A program made the position numbers and the translations under genes. A DNA stretch of 64,000 nucleotides from Catenulispora sp. MAP5-51. GTDB lineage: Bacteria; Actinomycetota; Actinomycetes; Streptomycetales; Catenulisporaceae. The notes under the pieces were generated by a model that had not been told where the DNA came from, did not search any database, and saw nothing but the letters and a program-made list of their open reading frames with translations. The stretch lies in NCBI RefSeq assembly GCF_041261205.1, contig NZ_JBGCCH010000018.1, positions 62,001 to 126,000 of the forward strand, read 5' to 3'. Of this stretch, positions 55,937 to 63,653 are shown one piece after another (positions within the stretch are counted from its first letter, which is position 1; every line of letters starts with the position of its first letter).

Positions 55937-56935
55937 TTAGCTGCTGCTGCGTCCCGCCGCCACGTCCAGCACGACCTTGCCGACGTGTCCGCTCTCCTCG
56001 ACCACCCGGTGCGCCTGGTCTGCCTGCTCCACCGGCAGCACCCGGTCGACGACGACCCGGAAACGGCCCTGCTCGATCAGCGGCCACACCGCTTCCCGCG
56101 CCGCCGCGACGATCTGCGCTTTCTCTTCAGACGGCCGCGCGCGCAGTGTGGTTGCACTGACGCTCGCCCGCTTGCGCAGCAGGGTGTTCAGGTTCACCTC
56201 GCCCTTGACGCCGCCCTGCAGACCGATGATCACCAGCCGGCCGCCCACCGCCAGCGCCTGGACGTTGCGGTCCAGGTAGGCGGCTCCCATGTTGTCCAGG
56301 ATCACGTCCACACCGCGGCCCTCGGTGACCTCCGCCACCCTTTCCACGAAGTCCTCGTCCCGGTAGTTCACCGCGACGTCGGCGCCGAGCTCGCGGCAGG
56401 CCTTCAGCTTCGCGGCGCTGCCGGCCGTGACGATCACCCGCGCGCCGAGCTCGTGCGCGAGCTGGATCGCGGTGGTCCCGATGCCGCTGGAGCCGCCGTG
56501 GACCAGCAGCGTCTGGCCGGCCTGGAGCCCGGCGAGCATGAAGACGTTCGACCAGACGGTGCACACCGTCTCCATCAGGCCGCCGGCGTCCAGCGCGCTC
56601 ATGCCCTCCGGCAACGGCGCGACCTGCCCCGCCGGCACCGCGACGAGCTCGGCGTACCCGCCGCCGGCCAGCAGCGCGACCACCTCGTCCCCGGCCACGA
56701 ACCCGCCGACCCCGGCGCCGACCTCGACGACCCGCCCGGAGCACTCCAGCCCCGGATAGGGCGAGGCTCCCGGCGGCGGCGTGTAGAAGCCCATGCGCTG
56801 CAGGATGTCCGCCCGGTTCACCGCGGTCGCGGTGACCTGGATCAGCACCTCGCCGGCCGCCACGACCGGATCGGGCACCTGTGCCCACACCAACTGCTCC
56901 GGTCCGCCCGGCTCCGCGATCGTGATGGCACGCAT
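55937..56935 (-). CDS. NAD(P)H:quinone oxidoreductase (zinc-free MDR, Qor/PIG3 type)
   Basis: The 332-residue oxidoreductase has the start MRAITIAEPGGPEQLVW, FYTPPPGASPYPGLECSG, LVHGGSSGIGTTAIQLA for NADPH binding, and lacks zinc-binding Cys. It reduces quinones or acts on electrophiles. It starts at ATG 56935 and ends 15 bases before bpa, so the two are probably one transcript. Confidence 0.9.
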   Translation of the reverse strand: MRAITIAEPGGPEQLVWAQVPDPVVAAGEVLIQVTATAVNRADILQRMGFYTPPPGASPYPGLECSGRVVEVGAGVGGFVAGDEVVALLAGGGYAELVAVPAGQVAPLPEGMSALDAGGLMETVCTVWSNVFMLAGLQAGQTLLVHGGSSGIGTTAIQLAHELGARVIVTAGSAAKLKACRELGADVAVNYRDEDFVERVAEVTEGRGVDVILDNMGAAYLDRNVQALAVGGRLVIIGLQGGVKGEVNLNTLLRKRASVSATTLRARPSEEKAQIVAAAREAVWPLIEQGRFRVVVDRVLPVEQADQAHRVVEESGHVGKVVLDVAAGRSSS

Positions 56936-57065
56936 GACTTCACCCTAGCGAGACCCGTGCACAAGGGACGGATCCGGGCGGGAGGACGGCTCTGGGCGGG
57001 ACGCCTGACCACGACTGGGGCCGGTGGGGACCTTGAGGCGCGATTGTTCCCCCATTCGGTCGACA

Positions 57066-57364
57066 GCGCGTAAAAACCGGCCAGTAGCACTTGGCACCGA
57101 CCTTGATCGGTCGTAGAAAGAAAGCAAGGCCCCGCGACCTCCCAACTCAAAGAGAAGGAATGGTTTGGCACAAGGCCGCTCGACCTCGACATCGATTCGG
57201 GAACCCACGCAAAGACCGACCCCTTAAGGGGCCAGCCAGCCAGGCAGACGGAGAGCAACAGCGAGGACCTGGAAGGCGACTACGGCGAACAGACGCTTGT
57301 TAACTCGTCCTCGGTGTCATTCATAACAGCGGTGCCGCTTGCGCAGCGGCACCGCTGACCTTTT
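57066..57364 (+). ncRNA. Candidate small RNA in a 450-bp gene-free stretch
   Basis: The gap 56936-57385 has no convincing protein frame and is more A-rich than its surroundings. It contains a small hairpin (ACCGA and TCGGT arms near 57096-57111), the perfect palindrome CCCCTTAAGGGG (57220-57231), and ends in a strong hairpin plus T-run at 57328-57364. This looks like a structured RNA transcribed rightward. It does not resemble tmRNA or RNase P RNA. A 6S/Ms1-like RNA is one possibility. The 5' end is a guess; no clear promoter was found. Confidence 0.4.
57328..57364 (+). terminator. Rho-independent terminator
   Basis: AGCGGTGCCGCT (57328-57339), loop TGCGC, and AGCGGCACCGCT (57345-57356) form a 12-bp stem followed by GACCTTTT. 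The T-run is on the plus strand, so it ends rightward transcription; leftward it may still serve the tetR gene. Confidence 0.8.
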
Positions 57365-57385
57365 CCCAGAATGTCCCGAAGGGGA

Positions 57386-57973
57386 TTATCTCTGTGAATC
57401 CGCGGCGGCCGCGACAAGTGCGTCGGCGAGTTTGTGCGCCGCCTCGTCGTCGAGCGGCCGGTGGCCGACCAGGCCGCGATACCAGAGCAGGCCGTAGGCC
57501 AGATCGGTGAGGAAGTCCAGGTCGGCGTCGGCCGAGACCTCGGCGCGGGCCGCGCCGCGTTCGAGCAGGACCCGCAGCGTCGCCCGCCGGCTGGCGAGGA
57601 AGTCGTGGAAGGGGCGCGCGGACTCGGGGTTCTCGATCGAGGCCACCATCATGCTCTTCAGCTCGCTGAGGACCTTGGGGTCCTCGGACTGCTGGAAGGT
57701 CGCCTTGAAGAACTCCGTCAGGTCGGCCGCCAGCGTGCCGGTGTCGGGCAGCGGGATGGTGTGCTGCGCGCGCGTCCCGACGGCCTCGGCGATCACCGCG
57801 GCCTTCGACGGCCACCAGCGGTAGACGGTCTGCTTGCCGACTCCGGCGTCGCGGGCCAGGCGCTCGATCGTGAAGCCCTCGTAGCCGACCTCCTGCAGCA
57901 GGCCGATCGCGGCGTCGATGATCGCCTCTCGGGCCGCCTCGTTGCGGCGTCTTCCGGTGTGCGGGCGCTCCAT
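57386..57973 (-). CDS. TetR-family transcriptional regulator
   Basis: The 195-residue repressor has the helix-turn-helix GFTIERLARDAGVGKQTVYRWW and a C-terminal TetR_C-like domain. ATG 57973 keeps the operators upstream; a frame to 58045 would cover them and is rejected. Divergent from the SDR gene with two 25-bp inverted repeats between, so it controls both. Confidence 0.9.
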   Translation of the reverse strand: MERPHTGRRRNEAAREAIIDAAIGLLQEVGYEGFTIERLARDAGVGKQTVYRWWPSKAAVIAEAVGTRAQHTIPLPDTGTLAADLTEFFKATFQQSEDPKVLSELKSMMVASIENPESARPFHDFLASRRATLRVLLERGAARAEVSADADLDFLTDLAYGLLWYRGLVGHRPLDDEAAHKLADALVAAAADSQR

Positions 57974-57992
57974 GCCCGGCAGCCTAGCGGAT

Positions 57993-58045
57993 TTGTCTAG
58001 ACGTGTCGTCTCGGCAATACTTGTCGAGACGGATCGTTTCGACAA
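57993..58045. promoter_or_regulatory. Two TetR operators between the regulator and the SDR gene
   Basis: Site 57993-58017 (TTGTCTAGAC-N5-GTCTCGGCAA) and site 58021-58045 (TTGTCGAGAC-N5-GTTTCGACAA) are 10-5-10 inverted repeats with 8/10 and 9/10 arm matches. Their centres are 28 bp apart. Confidence 0.8.
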
Positions 58046-58071
58046 AGAGTCATCCGACGGAGGGGACGGGT

Positions 58072-58812
58072 ATGTCCACCGAGCAGAAGTTCAGCGGCAA
58101 GACCGTGTACGTGATCGGCGCGAGCCACGGGATCGGCGAGGCGATCGCCGGCGCGTTCGTCGCCGACGGCGCCGACGTCCTGATCACCGGCCGCACCAAA
58201 GAGCGCCTGGACGCGGCCGCGGAGCGCATCGGCCACCCGGTGCGCGTCTTCCAGTCGGACGCGCGGCGGCAGGAGGACGTGGACACGCTCTTCGCGGCCG
58301 CGGGTTCCAAGATCGACCACCTCGTGCTCGCCGTCAGCGGCGGCATGGTGGGGCTGGGCACGCTGGCCGAGCTCACCGACGAGGCCCTGCGCGAGGGCTT
58401 CGAGGGCAAGGTGTTCGCCCAGCTCAGGATCCTGAAGGCGGCGCTGCCACACCTGGCCCCGGACGCCTCGGTGACCTTCATCGGGGCCGGCAGCTCGCGC
58501 GCGGCGTTCCCCGGCACCACCGCTCTGGCGGCGGCCAACGGCGCGCTGGACGCGGCGGTCCGCCCGCTGGCCGCCGAGCTGGCCCCCGTCCGGGTGAACG
58601 CGGTCTCCCCCGGCGTGATCGACACCGCCTGGTGGCACCCGCTGGGCGAGCAGCGCGACGGGTTCATGGAGCAGCAGGCCGCCGCCACTCCGGTGGGACG
58701 CGTCGGGCAGCCTCAGGACATCGCCGACGCGGTGCTCTTCCTGGCCGGGAACGGCTTCACGACCGGCGTGGTGCTGGACGTGAACGGCGGGACCACGCTG
58801 GCCAGGAGCTGA
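58072..58812 (+). CDS. SDR-family protein lacking the catalytic Tyr and Lys
   Basis: The 246-residue protein has a good Rossmann start (VYVIGASHGIGEAIAGAF) and end (VRVNAVSPGVIDTAWW). At the catalytic position YxxxK it reads Leu152-xxx-Asn156 (FPGTTALAAANGAL), and the NAG motif is SGGM. Ser141/142 remain. So classic SDR catalysis is unlikely unless another residue takes over. Strong ribosome site GGAGGGGACGG before ATG 58072. Controlled by the divergent TetR. Confidence 0.85.
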   Translation: MSTEQKFSGKTVYVIGASHGIGEAIAGAFVADGADVLITGRTKERLDAAAERIGHPVRVFQSDARRQEDVDTLFAAAGSKIDHLVLAVSGGMVGLGTLAELTDEALREGFEGKVFAQLRILKAALPHLAPDASVTFIGAGSSRAAFPGTTALAAANGALDAAVRPLAAELAPVRVNAVSPGVIDTAWWHPLGEQRDGFMEQQAAATPVGRVGQPQDIADAVLFLAGNGFTTGVVLDVNGGTTLARS

Positions 58813-58867
58813 CGCGAAGCAGAGCACGGACGGCGGGGCGCGGTGACGCGTCCCGCCGTCGGGCTGT

Positions 58868-59650
58868 TCAGCCGCGCATGATGGCTTCGCACACCGCCAG
58901 CGACTCGCGTGCCCCCAGCGCGACCGCCTCGGCGTACTGCGCGAGCCAGGCGGCCAGCCCTTCCTCCGTGCCGGTCGCGTAGCCGCGGGCGGCGTCCAGA
59001 TACGCCTCGACCCCGAGGTCCACATGCCCGGCCTCGACCACCGCCAGCGACTGCGGGTCCAGGCCGCGTTCGGCCAGGATCAGCCGGGACGCGGCGCGGG
59101 CCAGCAGCCCGTCGCCCCAGCCGAACGGCTCGTTCACCAGCAGCTCGGCGTGCACCGCCGCCGCGACCACCACGGCCGGCACGTCGGCGGCGGCCGGGTC
59201 GCGCAGGTCGTCGGCCAGAGCGGTGAGCACGGCCGCGGCCTCGGGATCGCGCGGCCGTCCCACCCGGTCCTGTTCCAGGTGGCCCGCGGCGGCGAGCAGG
59301 TGCATCCGGGACAGGGCCTGGATCGGGGACCGCTTCCACACCGGCGCGAGCGTGCCCAGCTCGCCGGAGATCCGCAGCGCCCCGCGCAGCAGCCCGGAGC
59401 CGTCCTCGTCGCCGAGGTCGGTGCGGCGGCGGACCTCCTCCAGCGGCCAGTCCGTGCCGGCCTCGCTCAGCGAGCCCAGGGCCGCCGAGGCCCGGGCGCC
59501 GCGCAGCTGCGACTCGGCGGTGACGCGGGCCGACTGGCTGCGCAGGACCTTGTGCTTGCGCACGCGGTCCACCGCTTCGCGGGCGGTCTCCGCGGCCTCG
59601 GCGGCGTTCGGGGCGGCGGCCAGGCGCCGGATCGGGGAGCGGGTGTCCAT
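58868..59650 (-). CDS. Fic/Fido-like protein with degenerate active-site motif
   Basis: The 260-residue all-helical protein contains VHAELLVNEPFGWGDGLLAR (about residues 165-184), which lines up with the Fic motif HPFx(D/E)GNGRxxR. The catalytic His is Glu, GNGR is GDGL, and only PF, G and the last Arg remain. AMPylation is thus unlikely; a non-catalytic or different role is inferred. The rest is not recognised. ATG 59650 has no ribosome site; a -10-like TAGAGT ends 7 bases before it, so it may be leaderless. Confidence 0.6.
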   Translation of the reverse strand: MDTRSPIRRLAAAPNAAEAAETAREAVDRVRKHKVLRSQSARVTAESQLRGARASAALGSLSEAGTDWPLEEVRRRTDLGDEDGSGLLRGALRISGELGTLAPVWKRSPIQALSRMHLLAAAGHLEQDRVGRPRDPEAAAVLTALADDLRDPAAADVPAVVVAAAVHAELLVNEPFGWGDGLLARAASRLILAERGLDPQSLAVVEAGHVDLGVEAYLDAARGYATGTEEGLAAWLAQYAEAVALGARESLAVCEAIMRG

Positions 59651-59664
59651 GCCCGGGACTCTAC

Positions 59665-59678
59665 CTACCGACTGGTAG
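59665..59678. promoter_or_regulatory. Inverted repeat CTACC-N4-GGTAG at the Fic-like gene promoter
   Basis: The perfect 5-4-5 inverted repeat CTACCGACTGGTAG overlaps the edge of a -10-like TAGAGT (minus strand) used by the Fic-like gene. It resembles TetR-type operators of actinomycete fatty-acid genes. Confidence 0.4.
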
Positions 59679-59758
59679 CGGGGACGCCACCCGATCGGAG
59701 GATGCATGGTTGACGCGCCGGGGCGGCGACGTCGAGACTCAGCGCGTACCTGTTTTAT

Positions 59759-59773
59759 TGAAAACGATTGTCA
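59759..59773. promoter_or_regulatory. Zur-box-like sequence
   Basis: TGAAAACGATTGTCA is a 7-1-7 inverted repeat with 5 of 7 arm matches and fits the actinomycete Zur consensus TGAAAATGATTTTCA in 12 of 15 positions. It lies 65 bp before the CooC-like gene. Confidence 0.5.
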
Positions 59774-59837
59774 TCAAGCGCGGCTCCCCTGAGAAGCCCG
59801 CGACTTGTTCCCCTTCCCAGCGCTTGGAGGCCCCGGC

Positions 59838-60815
59838 ATGCGCATCGCCATGGTCGGCAAAGGCGGCAGCGGCAAGACCACGGTCTCGGCCCTTCTGATC
59901 CGGCACCTGTCGGCCGGCGGCCGCCCGGTCGTCGCCGTGGACGCCGACATCAATCAGCACCTCGGAGCGGCGCTCGGCCTGTCCGATGAGCAGGCCGCGG
60001 CCCTGAGCCCGATGTCCGCCCACCTGTCGACGATCAAGGACTACCTGCGCGGCGACAATCAGCTGATCGCGGACGCCGAGTCCATGGTGAAGACCACGCC
60101 GCCGGGACGCGGCTCGCGCCTGCTGCGGCTGGAGGAGGAGAACGTCGTCCACAGCCTGTGCGCAACGCGGCTGGGCGGCGATCTGGAGAACGTCCGGCTG
60201 ATGGTGACCGGTGGGTTCGAGGAGAAGGACCTGGGCGTCTCCTGCTACCACTCCAAGGTCGGCGCCGCCGAGCTCTACCTGAATCACCTTGTCGACGGCC
60301 CCGACGAGTACCTGGTGATGGACATGACCGCGGGCGCGGACGCCTTCGCCTCCGGCCTGTTCACCCGCTTCGACCTGACCTGCCTGGTGGTGGAGCCGAC
60401 CCGCAAGTCGGTGTCCGTCTACCAGCAGTACCGCGAGTACGCCAAGGAGTACGACGTCACCATCCGGGTGGTCGGCAACAAGGTGACCGGCCCGGAGGAC
60501 GTCGCCTACCTGCGCGAGCACACCGGCGCCGACCTCGTGGCCTGCCTCGGCGCCTCGCACTACGTCCGGGCCCAGGAGCAGGGCCGGGACAAGGGCTTCG
60601 ACACCCTTGAGCCGGCGAACCGCACCGCTCTGGCGCGCCTGCAGATGGAAGTGGACACGGTGCCGCAAGACTGGGCCAAGTTCACCCGGCAGGCGGTCCA
60701 CTTCCACCTGAAGAACGCTCAGGCCTGGGGCGACCGCGCGACCGGCGTGGACCTCGGCGCGCAGGTCGACCCGGACTTCGTCATGGGACCGGGAGCGTTC
60801 GTGGCACCGAGCTGA
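59838..60815 (+). CDS. CooC/ParA-like P-loop ATPase
   Basis: The 325-residue ATPase starts MRIAMVGKGGSGKTTVSALL, the deviant Walker A of MinD/CooC/NifH-like proteins, and VVAVDADINQHL for the switch region. DEYLVMDMTAGADAF is Walker B, and VVGNKVTG specifies the nucleotide. CooC-type proteins insert nickel or other metals into enzymes. A Zur-like box upstream would link it to zinc or metal homeostasis (inference). ATG 59838 follows GGAGG. It overlaps the convergent hydrolase by 35 bases. Confidence 0.8.
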   Translation: MRIAMVGKGGSGKTTVSALLIRHLSAGGRPVVAVDADINQHLGAALGLSDEQAAALSPMSAHLSTIKDYLRGDNQLIADAESMVKTTPPGRGSRLLRLEEENVVHSLCATRLGGDLENVRLMVTGGFEEKDLGVSCYHSKVGAAELYLNHLVDGPDEYLVMDMTAGADAFASGLFTRFDLTCLVVEPTRKSVSVYQQYREYAKEYDVTIRVVGNKVTGPEDVAYLREHTGADLVACLGASHYVRAQEQGRDKGFDTLEPANRTALARLQMEVDTVPQDWAKFTRQAVHFHLKNAQAWGDRATGVDLGAQVDPDFVMGPGAFVAPS

Positions 60816-61707
60816 AGGCCGTCACCTTCCGCACCACGTCCGGGTCGGTCAGGATCCGGAAGTGGCCGAGGCTGGTCCAGGTGTCGAGTTCGGCCCCGGG
60901 CCACAGGGCGGCCAGGCGGTCGCCGCTGGCCACCGGGACCTCGCGGTCGCCGAGGTCGTGGACGATCAACAGCGGCGGCAGCCCGGCCAGGTCCGCGGTG
61001 CGCATCCGCTGCGGGATGTCGAACCGGTCCATGGACTCGCCCACGCGCTTCTCCAGAACCCTGAGGAAGCCCGTACGTATGCGTTCCCTGAAGCCGAGCA
61101 TCTTCGCGAACTCATAAGAGAACCCGATCGGATCGCTCACCGGCGCCACGACGGCCAGCCTCCCCACCCGGAGGCCGTCGAGAACCGACAGGACCACTGC
61201 CGCCGCGCCGAAGGAGTGCGCGATCACCGCATGCGCTTCGCCGAAGCGGTCCACAGCACAGGACAGAGCCTCTGAGAACTCCGGGAGCGTCGCGCGCCCC
61301 GGCCCCGCAAGACTCTGCGACGACTTCCCATGGCCGGGGGCGTCGAACGACACCACCCGGTGGCCGGAGGCCAGCAGCGGTTCCACGAAGGCGTCCAGCT
61401 GCTCGGCCACACCGCCCCAGCCGTGCACGAGATAGACCACCGGCCCCTCCGCGCCCCACACGGTGCCGCGCACTGTGCTGCGCCGCACGGTCATCGTGAA
61501 GGACTCGCCGGCGGACACCGCGACCGGTGTCCTCGGCCTCCAAGGCCTTTTGGGGACCGTGAGCCAGAGCCGCTCGGCCCAGCGGGCGCCCGGACCCGGA
61601 GCGACGATTTCCAGCACCCCGAAAGCGGTACGCAGCGAGCCGAGTGCGAGCGCCTTTTTAGCACGAACGGTCGTGCTTTTTTTGTGCGACGACGATGACG
61701 CGGTCAT
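60781..61707 (-). CDS. Alpha/beta hydrolase
   Basis: The 308-residue protein has a basic N-terminus, VVYLVHGWGGVAEQLDAF (oxyanion region), VVSFDAPGHGKSS, nucleophile Ser in VIAHSFGAAAVVL, Asp region in LLIVHDLGDREVP, and His in WTSLGHFRIL. It should be an esterase or lipase-like enzyme. ATG 61707 follows GAGGGGGTC. The TetR gene lies 14 bases upstream on the same strand, so the two form an operon. Confidence 0.85.
   Translation of the reverse strand: MTASSSSHKKSTTVRAKKALALGSLRTAFGVLEIVAPGPGARWAERLWLTVPKRPWRPRTPVAVSAGESFTMTVRRSTVRGTVWGAEGPVVYLVHGWGGVAEQLDAFVEPLLASGHRVVSFDAPGHGKSSQSLAGPGRATLPEFSEALSCAVDRFGEAHAVIAHSFGAAAVVLSVLDGLRVGRLAVVAPVSDPIGFSYEFAKMLGFRERIRTGFLRVLEKRVGESMDRFDIPQRMRTADLAGLPPLLIVHDLGDREVPVASGDRLAALWPGAELDTWTSLGHFRILTDPDVVRKVTAFSSVPRTLPVP
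61660..61683. promoter_or_regulatory. Intragenic palindrome matching the TetR promoter site; also terminator-like
   Basis: AGCACGA-ACGG-TCGTGCT is a 7-4-7 inverted repeat within codons 11-16 of the hydrolase gene. Read on the minus strand, its first 14 bases match the site at 62315-62328 exactly. On the plus strand it is followed by seven T, so it also looks like a terminator. Confidence 0.6.
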
Positions 61708-61721
61708 CTGGATGACCCCCT

Positions 61722-62303
61722 CTAGCGGTTGGATTCGATCAGTCGGGAGAACGCGTTGCGCGCCCTCGCCTCGGCCCTGGCGTCGCCGAGGAGCCGGTGC
61801 GCCTGGAAATAGATGAGCATGATCCCGTGCAGGTCGTGGGTGAACTGCTCCGGATCGGCGCCGGCGGCGAAGAAGCCCTCGGCGATCCCGGTCCGGAACA
61901 TCTGCGCCACCGCGTCGTTGAAGTCCAGGTGCATGCGGACCAGGCGGTCCCGCACCGGCCCCGGCTGGTCGTCGTACTCCCAGGCCGCCGAGACGAACAG
62001 GCACTCCGCGGTCCCGTCCCGCGACACCGCCAGCCAGCTCTCGAACAGCGTGGTGATCCGCTTCTCGCCGCGCGGGGCGCACAGCGCGGGCCGCACGACG
62101 TCCTCGACGAACGCCTCGCTGGCGAACTCCAGGACCTGGACCTGCAGCGCCTCCTTGGACTTGAAGTGCGCGAACAGGCCGCTCTTGGACATCCCGGTCC
62201 GCTCGGCGAGCGAGCCGATGGTGAGCGAGGCCAGCCCGCCGGAGGCCGCGACCTCGACCGCGGCTTCCAGGACCTGTCTGCGGGTCTCCTCGCCCTTGCT
62301 CAC
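61722..62303 (-). CDS. TetR-family transcriptional regulator
   Basis: The 193-residue regulator has the helix-turn-helix SLTIGSLAERTGMSKSGLFAHF and a TetR_C_6-like domain with AAWEYDDQPGPVRDRL. The GTG 62303 start is chosen because it directly precedes the conserved SKGEETRRQVLEAA. Its own promoter holds the operator at 62315-62328, so it is likely to repress itself and the downstream hydrolase. Confidence 0.9.
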   Translation of the reverse strand: MSKGEETRRQVLEAAVEVAASGGLASLTIGSLAERTGMSKSGLFAHFKSKEALQVQVLEFASEAFVEDVVRPALCAPRGEKRITTLFESWLAVSRDGTAECLFVSAAWEYDDQPGPVRDRLVRMHLDFNDAVAQMFRTGIAEGFFAAGADPEQFTHDLHGIMLIYFQAHRLLGDARAEARARNAFSRLIESNR

Positions 62304-62314
62304 CCCAGAAAAAT

Positions 62315-62328
62315 AGCACGACCGTTCG
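62315..62328. promoter_or_regulatory. Probable operator in the tetR promoter
   Basis: AGCACGACCGTTCG lies 12 bases upstream of the GTG 62303 and is repeated, base for base, inside the hydrolase gene. Confidence 0.6.
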
Positions 62329-62417
62329 GCGGGCGCGACCGCGAGCCCGTCACTCTCGGCGATCTCAGACCCCCGACACCCTCGACTTCGCCCTCCGACC
62401 GCATCAGACTGGGGCAT

Positions 62418-63620
62418 GTGGCATCCAACCCCGCCACCGTCGGCATCGTGGCCGCCCTGGTCGCCCCGGCGGTCGCGGTGTCCCGCGCCGTCCAGCGGCA
62501 CCGTTTGGCCGGCACGACGGCCGAGCGCGCCGCGTATGCCGCCATGCACGCCGTCGCCCTCGCCGGGCCCCCGCTGCGGGCCGGCCTGACCCCGGACGCC
62601 ACCCGCCGCGCGGCCCGCCACCTGCGGCCGCTGCTCGGCACCGCGGCGCTGGCCTTCAACGACACCGAGCGGAACCTCACCTGGGACGGTGCCGGACAGC
62701 ACCGGCATTCTCAGAACTCCTACGAGCTCTCCACGGCCGCGCTCAAGTCCGGAAGAGTGACCGTCCTCGGACCGGAGGACGTGCACTGCGACAGCGATTC
62801 CTGCATGATCCGCCACGCGGTCGTCGCGCCGATCATCCCGCCGAGCAGCATCGGCGGGATCCGCGACGACGGCGGCAGCACGGCGATCGGCACGCTGTCG
62901 GTCTACAGCTCCAGCACCTCCGTGGCTCTGGTGCGGGCCGTCGGCGAGGTCGCGTACTGGGTCGCCACCCAGATCGAACTGGCGGAGCTCGACCGGTCGC
63001 GAACCCTCCTCATGGAGACCGAACTCAGGGCACTGCGGGCGCAGATCTCGCCGCACTTTGTCTACAACTCGCTCACCGCCATCGCTTCCTTCACGCGCAC
63101 GGATCCGCAGCGCGCCAGGGAGCTCCTCCTGGAGTTCGCGGACTTCACCCGCTACTCGTTCCGCGCGCACGGCGAGTTCACGACGCTCGCCGAGGAGCTG
63201 CGCTGTGTGGACCGCTACCTGTTGCTGGAACGCGCCCGCTTCGGCGAACGCCTCCACGTGACCCTGCGGATAGCCCCTGAGGTGCTTCCTGTAGAGGTTC
63301 CCTTCCTATGCGTACAGCCCATAGTGGAGAACGCAGTACGGCACGGTCTGGAAGGCAAGCCCGGCCCCGGCCACGTCACCATCACCGCCGAGCCGACCCG
63401 GCACCACCACCGGATCACGGTCGCGGACGACGGCGTCGGGATCACCCCGGACATCCTGCGCGACGCCCTCGCCCCGGCCGAGCCGGGCACACGCACCTCG
63501 GTGGGGCTGTCCAACGTCCACGAGCGACTCCGCGCGGTCTACGGGACGGCCTACGGCCTGGCGATCGAATCCCAGCCCGGAGCGGGTACCACTGTGGTGA
63601 TCCGGGTCCCGAGGAAGTAG
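62418..63620 (+). CDS. LytS/YehU-type sensor histidine kinase
   Basis: The 400-residue kinase has an N-terminal hydrophobic helix (near 5-20), a GAF-like region with a Cys pair (HCDSDSCMIRHAVVAPI), the His-kinase motif ISPHFVYNSLTAIASF with phospho-acceptor His, and a HATPase (VENAVRHGLEG, VADDGVGI, SVGLSNVHERL). It lacks the five- to six-helix sensor of typical LytS. GTG 62418 chosen. It pairs with the LytTR response regulator downstream. Confidence 0.85.
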   Translation: MASNPATVGIVAALVAPAVAVSRAVQRHRLAGTTAERAAYAAMHAVALAGPPLRAGLTPDATRRAARHLRPLLGTAALAFNDTERNLTWDGAGQHRHSQNSYELSTAALKSGRVTVLGPEDVHCDSDSCMIRHAVVAPIIPPSSIGGIRDDGGSTAIGTLSVYSSSTSVALVRAVGEVAYWVATQIELAELDRSRTLLMETELRALRAQISPHFVYNSLTAIASFTRTDPQRARELLLEFADFTRYSFRAHGEFTTLAEELRCVDRYLLLERARFGERLHVTLRIAPEVLPVEVPFLCVQPIVENAVRHGLEGKPGPGHVTITAEPTRHHHRITVADDGVGITPDILRDALAPAEPGTRTSVGLSNVHERLRAVYGTAYGLAIESQPGAGTTVVIRVPRK

Positions 63621-63653
63621 CCACGAGAAGCACAGAAGCAGAGGGCATACCGC

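Noticed and set aside
57066-57364. tmRNA or RNase P RNA
   Set aside because: No tRNA-like CCA end, tag frame, or conserved RNase P core sequences can be seen.
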